The notes under the pieces are model-generated. The model saw nothing but the letters and a program-made list of their open reading frames with translations, was not told the origin of the DNA and ran no database searches. Below are positions 9,141-19,000 of a DNA stretch of 64,000 nucleotides, piece after piece. A program made the position numbers and the translations under genes. Source of the stretch: Parapristionchus giblindavisi (taxonomy: Eukaryota; Nematoda; Chromadorea; Rhabditida; Diplogasteridae); the NCBI GenBank assembly GCA_943737045.1, contig CALSFV010000037.1, forward strand, positions 372,001 through 436,000, written 5' to 3'. Position 1 is the first letter of the stretch. Each line of letters opens with the position of its first letter.

Positions 9141-12038
9141 ATGTCTGGAACGGTAATGCACCCATTTCAGAAGTATAGAATATATAATAATAAATATATC
9201 TGTCCTCGGAGGTTATTTAAAGATTGATAATTAAATGTTTGAAAAATATGATAAAGTCGAGGATGTGACCAGATAAAACTATTGCTCGCATAAATACAAA
9301 TCAACTATTATATTAGTCATACTATGCATATAGTGTTCAATAGTTGATCAGAAGAAGATGCACGAAGAATTTTTTATGATAGAAGTACCCGTTGTATGGG
9401 ACCTCAGCACGCCCAGACTAATTAGTCGTTTAGTGGTTACCATTCCCCCACCCCAATGGATCTGTGCTTGATAAAGGTCATTAAACTGCAACCGTAAACT
9501 ATGCATATTAAAGAGTGACTGTATTAATTGTATTGATTCAGGCTGATTTCGAAGGGCCGAGAATGACGGTACTAAGAGATGACGATAAAGTAAGTACGCA
9601 TACCGATTAAAGTATTCAACTGCTTTGCCAATACGCTAAGGGATTGATGAAAGTCATCTCTAATTTTCCGCATATTACTTGAACGAGCTGCAAGAGATTT
9701 GCATGAATTAATTGTATTGATTGAGGATGATTACGAATCAGCGAGAATCGGGGTACTAAGAGCTTACGGCAACGTAAGTTCATGTACTTATTAAAGCGAC
9801 ACCCAAGCTAATTTGAAACTCTCCGATCTAGCTACACTCTCTCGCTTTCTTTGTCTACGAAAGAATATTACCAAAGTGGAGAGTAAAATTAGCATGGGGT
9901 GTGCCTTTAAAGATTGATTCACGCAAAAATAACGCTAACAAACTGCTTATTTATTTATTTATTAATCGCTAGGATAATGAATAAATCATGCTTGATATCG
10001 CAGGCGAAGGCGCGCTTTTTTGAAAATTTAAAATTTGGGCAATAGGATTGGAACCCGCGTCAAAGCGCTTTGTAGTACTGCTTTGGCAATACGCTAAAAA
10101 GGACTTAAAACGCGAATGTGGAACTTTTGACCTACCTTTTTAGAAACCTTGTTTTCATGTAGATTTACGCCAGGATATCAAAATTGGTGAATTTTGTGCT
10201 AATGTTAAATAGTTCCCTTGTAAGTGATTGATGAGTGGGATCTCTCATTTTCTGCATATTTCATGTAAGAGCTGTAAAATATGATTCAGGGAGATTTCGA
10301 AGCAACGACAATCGAGTTAGGAAAAGCTGGTGGAAAAGCTGGAAAAGGAAAAGGGAAATCTCACGAAGATGTAAGTTCAAAATATTAGTACAACGATATC
10401 GATTTTTGTTAAATTCATTATTGCAACAAGTACGATATATTATAATATTAAAAATTTCGAAATTTCAAAAAAAAAACCCAGGCAATCTCCGCGGCTGAAG
10501 GACCAAGGGTACTCTTATTGAGCGTATAGAAACCTTTTCTTAACATATGAAAGCGTCCGTATTGACCATATAAAATAACTTGGGCTTTATTGGTACGGAT
10601 GATTATTTCAAAAGGCTTTATTGGCACGGATGATTATTTCCTGTTTTGAGTAGTTCTGAAACTATAAACGAACTCTTTTAAATATCAAATAGCGCGGCGA
10701 ATGTAAGACGGGTTAGGTGAGATGAAAAGGAGGGGTAATCGAGAGTTTGGCGAGGGAGTGCAGACACGCGTTTTGGTATTTAAATACAGTTTGTCATTTC
10801 CTTATGCAAGTACATTTTATACGGACAATGATGACTATTTCAAGTGTGGTCTAGTACAAGATATAGTCATTGCGATTGCTCTCGTACAACCCGGTGAACT
10901 TCCATATGTGATGTCCCGTAAAGTAGAACTGAGCCAGTTATTCGACATATTGAACATTATTCATTCGATACTAATTCCGCTTATTGATAGATCATGAATG
11001 AATCATGCTTGACATCGTAGGCAAAGGCGCGCTTTTTGAAAATTCAAAATTGGGGCAATAGGATTCGAACCCTCGACAATGCGCTTTGTAGTCCGCTGAT
11101 TTATCACAACGCTGAGGGATTGATGAGTGGCATCTCTAACTTTCCGAAAAAAAATTTGAACGAGTTGTAAGAGACTTGAATGTATTAATTGTATAGATTC
11201 AGGATGATTTCGAAGTAACGACAATCGAGGTAGGAAAAGCTGACGATAATGTAAGTCGAAAATATTAGTAAAACGGTATCGATTTTCCCCATTGCATTTT
11301 CTCTTAGTTTATCGAATTTTATGGCGTTTTCTCGTCATTTCATTAGGCTTCAGCAAAAATAAAATTATATGCATTTAGAAAACTTTCGGTAAAACCTCCC
11401 GAAAAATTTTGAAATGCGTTTTTCGTGGTGATTTTTTATTTTTTCAACGGTGGAGAAGTTTACTAAGTTCGGCTAAGCTACTAAGTTAGAAAAACTTTTG
11501 TAATTCTCTAATATTATTTTTTTACAATGAGCACAAGTTTTTAGAACGGCTCCGTTTGCCAAGGAACGGGATGTGCTTTTAACGAGCCCGCGACTGCAGT
11601 TTCTTCTAATGTAATTATATTTATATTTTTACAATTAACACTACAAAATAAGTTTTTAGATCGACTCGGCTTACCAAGGAACGGGATGTCCCTTTACCAA
11701 GCCCGCAACTACAGCTTTTGATAATGTAATTATATTTTTGCAATGAACACTACAAAATACGTTTTTAGATCGACTCGGATTGCAAAAGAACTAAAGATGA
11801 TAACAACAAAACTGGATCATCAGTTTCTGATAAAGTAAGAAGTAAATATCAGAATTTCGAAATGACAGAAAATGTTTTTCAGGCAAGCTCCGCTTTCCAA
11901 GGAACCAAAGATGGTCTTAAAAAAGCAGGAGCAGCTATTTCTGATAAAGTAAGAAATCAATATCAGAATTTCAAAATTTCAAAATCTCTTTTTTAGGCTA
12001 GCTCTGCTTACCACGGAGTAAAGGATGCTGTAACATAA
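9141..12038 (+). CDS. Small-exon Lys/Ala-rich repeat gene, copy 2 (complete, 10 exons, 180 aa)
   Basis: Function not recognised. Exons: 9141-9152, 9542-9589, 9726-9773, 10290-10370, 11203-11250, 11545-11610, 11660-11725, 11769-11834, 11883-11948, 11997-12038 (stop TAA). Every junction is phase 0 and nearly every exon is one peptide repeat. Type 1 units are 16-27 residues with the core [AGD]DFE..T(I/V)...GKA. Type 2 units are exactly 22 residues (66 bp exons), for example ASSAFQGTKDGLKKAGAAIS followed by DK. The last exon is a shortened type 2 unit (ASSAYHGVKDAVT). There is no signal peptide or membrane span; the type 2 units look like short amphipathic helices as in LEA-type proteins, which is only a resemblance. 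A TATA box and a hairpin lie 5'. Two middle units contain Cys and Pro (NGSVCQGTGCAFNEPATAVS), perhaps diverging or decaying. Confidence 0.65.
9794..9913. mobile_element. Palindromic MITE of the 115-130 bp family (duplicate of 4012)
   Basis: Same position in the duplicated gene as the copy at 4012-4128, so it was inserted before the segmental duplication. Confidence 0.7.
10371..11202. other. Large intron of the second small-exon gene
   Basis: Contains ATTGGCACGGATGATTATTTC-like short duplications (about 10590-10640), a truncated right end of the TATACGGACAA MITE family (to 10828) and a tRNA-SINE-like block (11055-11125). The 91-codon open frame at 10722 has no recognisable homology and is not called. 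Confidence 0.4.
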
Positions 12039-12244
12039 CATTGATGCCTCGAATATCCTCTTCAACTGGTTCTGCCTAAGGATAATTTACATCAATCATC
12101 TTAATAATCAATACTTGTAATCTGCAACGAATAAATCAATATTAAATAATCAATATTTGTAATGATGTATACAGAAAAGCAAAGCAGATATTTGAGTCTA
12201 TTAAATAAATTAACTTTATAACTATTAACTTGCACTTACAATTT

Positions 12245-12375
12245 AATGACCTTTATCAAGCACAGAACCATTTGGGGAAATGGTTGCCACCAAGGAATGG
12301 TTGCCACTAAACGACTGATTAGTCTGGGCGTGCTGATACAAGGGTACTTCTATCTTGAATAGTTCTTCGTTCATC
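12245..12375 (-). repeat. Dispersed repeat family ('AACGACTGATTAGTCTGGGCG')
   Basis: Shares AATGACCTTTATCAAGCACA and CCACTAAACGACTGA-like blocks, inverted, with 3615-3710 and 9395-9500, and a weaker copy at 31140-31250. Confidence 0.55.
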
Positions 12376-12569
12376 TTTTACTGATGAAGACATTTTTTCA
12401 GAATCAAAGCCGCCATGAAATAGAATTCCGAAAGTGATAGATAGAGATGACCTACGAAGTCAAACAAATTTAAATTAAATTATATTTAAATTAAATTAAG
12501 TCTTCGCTCAATACTTCGTCAGCAATTGCTTTATCGAAGGCATACAACAGAGAAATGTTATCTCATATA

Positions 12570-12778
12570 TTGTGCGTATAAAATGTACTTGCATAAGAAA
12601 ATGACACTGTGCTCTAAAGAACGGAAGTCGCTCAAAGGCTAGATCTCGCCCCACCTCTCGATTGTCTCTCCGCTGCCTCTCCCCATCCCGGCTGATCTTC
12701 GCTGCGAAATTTTTGATATAAAAGAGATCGGCATAGTTTCTGATGCAAAACAAGAAATATAGATTTTTATACGCTCAA
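12570..12778. mobile_element. TA-flanked MITE, 'TTGNCCGTATAAAATGTACTTG' family
   Basis: Left end TTGTGCGTATAAAATGTACT; right end reads TTTTTATACGCTCAA; TA on both sides. Terminal sequence and TA duplication fit a Tc1/mariner-type MITE. Relatives at 13896, 32545 and five times in the array at 40.2-42.4 kb. Confidence 0.7.
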
Positions 12779-13895
12779 TATGAAAAGAGAGAACTTACAA
12801 TTAGGTAGCTTACTCCAGTGCCCGTTTACTTTCTCGAACGAGAGAGTATATTCTACTGTGTGTTATTGAGGGCGTTCGGAGTGAGCTAACCCTTCTCTAT
12901 GGTAGTCCAGTTAAACAACATATCCCTAAGAGAATTTGCCATGAGTCTGGATATTCTTCATTGCGAACACGAGCACTCTCCCACTCAATTTTTTCTTGAC
13001 AAGAATTGCAGAAATTTCAAATATGTACACAACTATCGTATAATGAGAGCAAGGACTAAGAAATTAATAATGTAAATATGTGCCAAGGAAATATTCCTCC
13101 ATTTGCTGTCCCGCCACTTTCATTTTCTGAGCATCGGAACAATGCTCTCTGCGTGAAAGCAATGATTTTGTTACAATGGCAATATTTTGGCCCAAATGGA
13201 CACACCCCCTTTTGATCGGTCTGATCCATTCAAATCCATTGATTTAATTTAATTTAATTTGTCATCAATAAGAAGCGACAACATTTGAAATAACCGATAA
13301 GTAAGAGCTTGTGGTGGGGTAGATAGAGAAAAACGAGAGGGGGGGGGGTAAAGGGAAGGAAGGTAAGTGCAGCTCGGAAAAGACTCATTGATGATGCAAT
13401 GATATTATATATGTATACAATAGTTATTTGATTAGTAGGTTAACTGAATTGCTTTGCTTTTATGTACATTTTTAGTTGCATTGAATGATTACAAATTTTG
13501 ATTACGAGTATGATAAAATATTAATTATGAAGATGATAAAATATTGATTGAAATAATGAAAAAAAAAAGATTATGTGGATGATAAAATATTGATTAAGAA
13601 GATGATAACTGGAATGTCATTTAATTCTTCTTTGGCAGTGTCAGTTGAAGAGAATATTCAAGGAATCAATGTTACGTCTTTTTGTTAACAGCATTCTTTG
13701 CTCCGTGGTAAGCTGAGCTGCTCTAAAAAGATTTTTGATTTTTAAAATGCAATTTTTTATAAAATTTTTAAAATGTTTTTGATTCCTACCTTATCAGAAA
13801 TAGCTGCTCCTGCTTTGTTAAGACCATCTTTGGTTCCTTGATAAGCTGAGCTGGCCTGAAAAGGGTTTTTTTGAAATTTCGAAATGCTGATATTA

Positions 13896-14094
13896 TTGTC
13901 CGTATAAAATGTATTGTGTAATTGCCTTGCTACTACCTATAAGCAGAAATATTCAATCGATGAAATCCCTTTTTTCTCAATTCCGTCCTCGCGCTCTCTC
14001 TGATATACGTACTATCCCTCTAAACATAGAAATTCACTGTGACTGTGGCTGGCCACTCTCGTACCAAATAAACAAGTGTATTTTATACGGTCAG
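13896..14094. mobile_element. TA-flanked MITE in the intron of the minus-strand small-exon pseudogene
   Basis: Left end TTGTCCGTATAAAATGTATT, right end ATTTTATACGGTCAG, TA at 13894-13895 and 14095-14096. About 199 bp; same family as 12570. Confidence 0.7.
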
Positions 14095-14213
14095 TAATTT
14101 CTTACCTTATCGGAAACTGCCGCTCCTGCTTAGTTCACACCATCTTTAGTCTTTTGTAAAGCCGACTGAAACCTTATATTTTAATGTTTGTTTTACAAAT
14201 ATAACAAATTCTC

Positions 14214-14489
14214 CTTTCGCGCATGTGATCATCGAGATCCCCGTAATCCCCTCGAATTATTGTGCAGACAATATTGAATAAAAGTCGTGGCAATTATTTC
14301 ATTAAAGTTTTTTTGTTCGGTGTGAAATTTTTCTTGCTGGACCCGAGCACTTTTTCAGTTAACATTTTTTTTTAAATCTCAGCCTGGTATCAATTGTCGC
14401 GTCTTTTTTTATCGTAACACAATATATTCAATTTTGGCAGCTCAATAGTTCGAGTTGTCGGGGTATCGCCGGAGTTACATGCGCGAAAG
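14214..14489. mobile_element. MITE with CTTTCGCGCATGT terminal inverted repeats
   Basis: Left end CTTTCGCGCATGTGATCATC and right end ending ACATGCGCGAAAG; inner CGAGATCCCC pairs loosely with GGGGTATCG. No coding content. Confidence 0.55.
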
Positions 14490-14656
14490 TAGAATCTGCG
14501 GGGCTGTACTGTATCAGAAACTACAGTTCTGGATAACATTACTGAAATATCATAACTATCTAAATAATCATAACTGTTCTAATATATTGTATGACTAAGT
14601 CATGGTATTCTAAAATTTCAACCCGTATTAAATGAATGCATTACCTTTCCTGGCAT

Positions 14657-16033
14657 GTTGGTAGTGATTTCTGATAGTGAAGAAGTATAGACGCTACCTG
14701 TAAAGAAGAAAAATAGAAGAAGGAGGAGAAGAGGAAGGGGAAAAGTGGGAGGAAAGTGTAAAATTCATTTGTAATGGAAATATGGAATAGAAAGAATAAT
14801 TAATTAAATGAATAAATTTTAAATAAAAAGATTTGTTTAAAATGCATCCCAGTTATAGTGAAAAAGTGTAACAATTTACGGTTTAAGAACATTTATGAAG
14901 AGTATTCTCTGATGTGAACATTTAAAGGCAAATCCCAAGCTAATTTTACTCTCCACATTGACAATACTCTCTCGTAGACAAAGAAAGCGGGAGAGTGTGG
15001 CCAGAGCGGAGAGTTTCAAATTAGGGGATCACTTTAAGGGAGCGCAACCTCTCTCAATGGCCTCTTCATCACACTATTTCTCTGTTCTCTAACAACGAGA
15101 GAGCGTAGACCGTTCAAAAGACCAACGGTTTTTTAGCCGCTACTTCCTTCTTCTCAAGAAAGTTGGATCGGCTATTCGCACGAATAGATCTTTTCATCCC
15201 TTATGTGTGAAAGATTCTATTTGTGCTAATCAGTATTGGTTCTAGATAGAGAAATGGATTATTCAGGTGGTCTATGCCCATATATGATGCTAGCCCAATC
15301 ATTACTCATCTGATATGATAAATGGAATTGAATGAATGGATACAAGTTGAATCAACGATGAAGAATGAGTAGAATGATTGTTGGGTCGTATTTATGCATT
15401 TATGCGTTGTCCACTATCATAATCGATCAACGATTACAATTTCAGTTTTTGATCCGCGTGCAAAAGAAGAAATGATGTCATATTACAATAGAGATGATTT
15501 AGATTATAACACAAAGTAATGGTATTTGAAAATACATTGTTTAGTCAAAAACAAGAAACAAAAAGGTAGTAGTAAACAAAGGAAGAAGGGGTTCTTGATC
15601 GATCGTCGAGAGTAGTAACACGGCAACAAAAAGAGAAGACGAAGAATATAAGTGATGACAATGATAGGACTGTAGCCACACTCATGAAAATTTGAGAGGG
15701 AAAAAATTAAAACCCAGTTCAAGGCTGGGTTACCAAAAACTTTACTCGGGTCTTGGTTAAGGCCCTGATTGAGTATTATTCAATGAATGATAGAAAAAGA
15801 GAAGAGGTCGTTGGATAATGCGGTGTACCTCAGACAGGTTAGGTCACATCATGAAAAGAGTATATCCCAGGCGAGTTGTGTTCATGTTTCCTGCTGCGGC
15901 ACGATTCAAGAAACGATACAGATTTTACATGTTTATGATAAGATTTAAATTATTATTTATGGCCTAAACGAAATAAATACAACACGAATAGTTAAGTAGA
16001 ATCTGATTTGTCTCCGTATCTTTGGTTTTCTTT
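14657..16033. other. Intergenic region upstream of the pseudogene and downstream of ahr-1
   Basis: Contains a purine-rich GAAGAAGG stretch just 5' of the pseudogene (14701-14760), a 115-130 bp family MITE (about 14923-15046), a related TTTAAGGGAGCG-type half element (about 15040-15110) and a single inverted unit of the satellite core (15715-15870). No gene visible. Confidence 0.5.
15715..15870 (-). repeat. Solitary inverted copy of the satellite core unit
   Basis: Reverse complement of the about 165 bp core that makes up the arrays at 38-64 kb, including the AACCCAG...CTGGGTT hairpin. It lies 22 kb away from the arrays, so the core is a dispersed element and not only a local satellite. Confidence 0.75.
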
Positions 16034-19000
16034 TCATTGGCCTAATAGCGTATTCGTCACTTCGGAAATGAAATTCAAATGATGATTTCCAGGCGGCAGC
16101 AGATAATCTCCCGGCGGCAGTTCCTGAATTTATCGTTCCAGTCATACCGTCAAAATGAAAAAAAGTGAAACATTTGTCAAATAATTTGACAAAATTTGAC
16201 AAAAGTTCACAAGATTCCCATTTTTAGCATTTTTCATGATCTTGATGAAGTATTATCTCAGATTTTGTTTTGTAGATGTGTTTGCAAAATCCAGATAAGT
16301 ACGACAAAAGTGAAAAAAATAATCATGAGCGTTGCGGAGCAGAATTGGTATACTGTAGTATACTGTAGAATCTTACTGTAAAATTGCTTCCATCGCGCTT
16401 TTTTCGTCTAATCATGGATATATCTAGCATTACCTGACATCCTATAGCGAATGTGCACTTTTTGGATCATTTCATAGATCAGGCTGCAAAACGGGTATAC
16501 TGTAGAAAATCATACCGTATACCAGTTTCACAAAACAGCTTTCACAGTGATTTATTTAAATTTTTTTCTTCATAGGTCAATTAGGTAAGCCCAGTTCTGC
16601 TCAAATATCCTATTGTCTATTAAAAAACTAGTAACCTCGTTTAGATATCATGATTCAAAATTTTCAAAATCTTGTGAACTTTACCGTAATGCAAAATGGA
16701 AAAGTATCGAGAACTGACTTTATTAATGTACTCGAGGTGCGCTCGATCGTCGGCCATGTGAGTGATATCTAGCATTGGAGCATTCGCGAGGGCTGCAAGG
16801 GTTACGGTAGAGGTTATTGATTGAATAACAAATCTACAGTAATCTATCAATTATCGATTGATCATGTCTACCGTAATTTAATACATACATGTTTGCCACA
16901 GATCCGTTCCTATCTGTGCTATCGGTGGGTGTGGCAACGGTGGTGGTGGAGGCAGAACACCGAAGGGCGGAGCGTCATGTGACTGAAGTTAATCGATAAT
17001 CGATAATTCAATATCGTATACGACTCGTAGGTCAGCGTCAACAATATAAATATTTATTGGCAATATTACAATTAGCTGCCATGACTTTCTCTTAAGAATC
17101 TTTTTTTTAAAGGGAGAGTAACCCCCTTGAAAAAACAAAGTCCGGAAAATCAGTTTTGAATTCCCGCGAATCTAAAATTGGCGTCGTACAACGATAACTC
17201 TGCCACGACATACGATGTGTTGCCTGTCATTGATTGAAAAGAAATTTTGCATACTAGTTTTGCATGTCACACCGATAATTTAGCTTGCTATATGCAAATC
17301 GCCATATACAGATCCCATCAAGCCTTATCCCACGCCTTATAACAGAACCTTCAACTGACACCCATAATCTAATGGTAAGTGTCCGGTTGAGGTAACGATC
17401 GAGCGGGTTCGAGTCCTGACCCTTGCTAATGATTTTTGTCATTATTTCCTATATCTGTGGCAGAGTTATCGGGTTGGGGAACAATTGCGGGAATTCAAAA
17501 ACTGAAAAGTAGAGGGGTTACTGTCCCTTTAAATGCAACAATAAAAATAATTCATTTTCTGTATGCAGAATATCCATTATTCTTTCAAGATAATGCCCAT
17601 ATTATTTTCCAACGATACAATTTAGTCAATGCCGTATCGAATATGTTTTCGCAGCTATTTACAATTAGTTTGGAACAAGCTGTAACAAAATCATTCGTTA
17701 CCTGCGGGATATGCTCGAAACCTGTAGGAACGAAGTAGGAGCACTCGGCTGTGCCTGAATTTTTATAAGTTTGATCTTTGTTCTTTGACATTTATTTTTA
17801 TTTATTTATTTATTTCCATCAAATATGATGTTTTGTATATCATTTCGAGTTGATCTTTGATTTGTCTTTAACTCACCAAATTGTCCAAACTGAGTTGGTA
17901 CTCCGTTTTGCCAATCGATAATCGCGTGAGGAACCATCCATGGCTGCGTACCATCGCCGTTGACGATGAACGGATTCAGGTCCTGGAAGGAATATTACAG
18001 TATTCCCGGAGGTCAGAGATGAATAAACATAGTGATTATATCACAGAGAACAAGAAATAGCTTTTTTTTTTAAACAAAAAGCTCAAATGAGGCACTGCGT
18101 TAGAAAAAATCCGAGTTGGAGAAGAACAAATATCTGTACATGTAGATGAAATATCAATTAATGTAAGATAAGATCAAAAGATCAAAGATTAAGAGAGCCT
18201 GTCTGAGGGAACTCACATATGAGGTGACATAGCGAAAAATAATATTTTCTGTTTGAAGTGGAATAAAATAGTGCACTGCCAGGCGACCTCAGCCACACAT
18301 ATAAGAAAGTTTGATTTTGTGTCTGAAGGTTACTGTAGGCGAAAATGTTCGGAAGGTAGAAAAAAATATTTCGGCTCCCAAGCATCCGATCGACTCGTGA
18401 GTGGTACCGATCGATTACTCATGCGAATACAAGCAACTTTTACTCCGATCACTTTTTAATCCGGACTTCGAAGAATCGAGTTGCTACGAAAATAAACTTT
18501 TGAAAATTAATTACTATGCGACGGTTCTCTAGAAGGAAGAAATTAAATTTGCTTAAATTGTTCTACATTTAATAAACTACCTTATATTAAAATATGAAGA
18601 CAAACAAACCTGGTCAAATTTGGTCACGAACGCAAAATATGATAGTAACTCAGTGAAAAAACTCACTTCTCGATCCTTAGTGCACTTGTCATACTGTAGA
18701 CACCTGTCTCTTTTCACGGCTCTATGCCCGGCATCTCTTATAAGTTTAATTTATTTTGTTTTTACTTGTTTATTATTTAAAATTAAAATACACAATAGGG
18801 AAACAAATAATTTTTAACAGAATAAATTAAGCAAGAATAAAGCAATTAATGGGGCCGTGTATAAGATATGACAGGGATAAGACAATATGACAGGGCACCA
18901 ATTGCTATATAACTTTTTTCTAGAAGGAAAAAAATAAATATGCTTAACTCGTTCTACATTTAATACCAAACCTTATATTAAAATATGTAGACTAACAAAC

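Larger units (their letters stand above)
7206..10260 (+). repeat. Tandem segmental duplication of 1510-5000
   Basis: The order SOD exon 4, SOD exon 5, polyA site, intergenic region, TATA box, hairpin, MITE, MSGT exon, ADFE exon and DDYE exon is repeated with a few percent divergence. Differences include the fold-back MITE at 4422 (absent here) and the 4951 MITE (absent here), so those inserted after duplication, or in one copy only. Confidence 0.85.
12039..13671. other. Intergenic region between the divergent-copy genes
   Basis: No gene visible. Holds the inverted copy of a dispersed repeat (about 12245-12375; relatives at 3615-3710, 9395-9500 and 31140-31250), a TA-flanked MITE (12570-12778), an orphan arm resembling the 5' UTR hairpin right arm (about 12898-12930), a G-rich run (13341-13349) and AT-rich low-complexity sequence at 13490-13600. 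Confidence 0.5.
13672..14656 (-). pseudogene. Third small-exon repeat gene, minus strand, one exon broken
   Basis: Four exons in the same style: 14645-14656 (MPGK followed by GTAATGCATT, as in the MSGT exons), 14106-14165, 13790-13855 (ASSAYQGTKDGLNKAGAAIS then DK, nearly identical to a unit of copy 2), 13672-13722 (SSSAYHGAKNAVNKKT, stop). Exon 14106-14165 reads SALQKTKDGVN, then a TAA, then AGAAVSDK. Because all exons are phase 0, skipping that exon would give an intact 42-residue protein; otherwise it is a pseudogene. The type 1 (DDFE) exons are missing. A TA-flanked MITE sits in the intron between the second and third exons. Confidence 0.6.

Noticed and set aside
10722..10997. 91-codon open frame in the intron of the second small-exon gene
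   Set aside because: No domain, no splice context, overlaps a truncated MITE end.
17350..17425. Possible tRNA gene
   Set aside because: B box is perfect but the acceptor stem does not pair and the T stem has a mismatch; treated as tRNA-like sequence inside a MITE.
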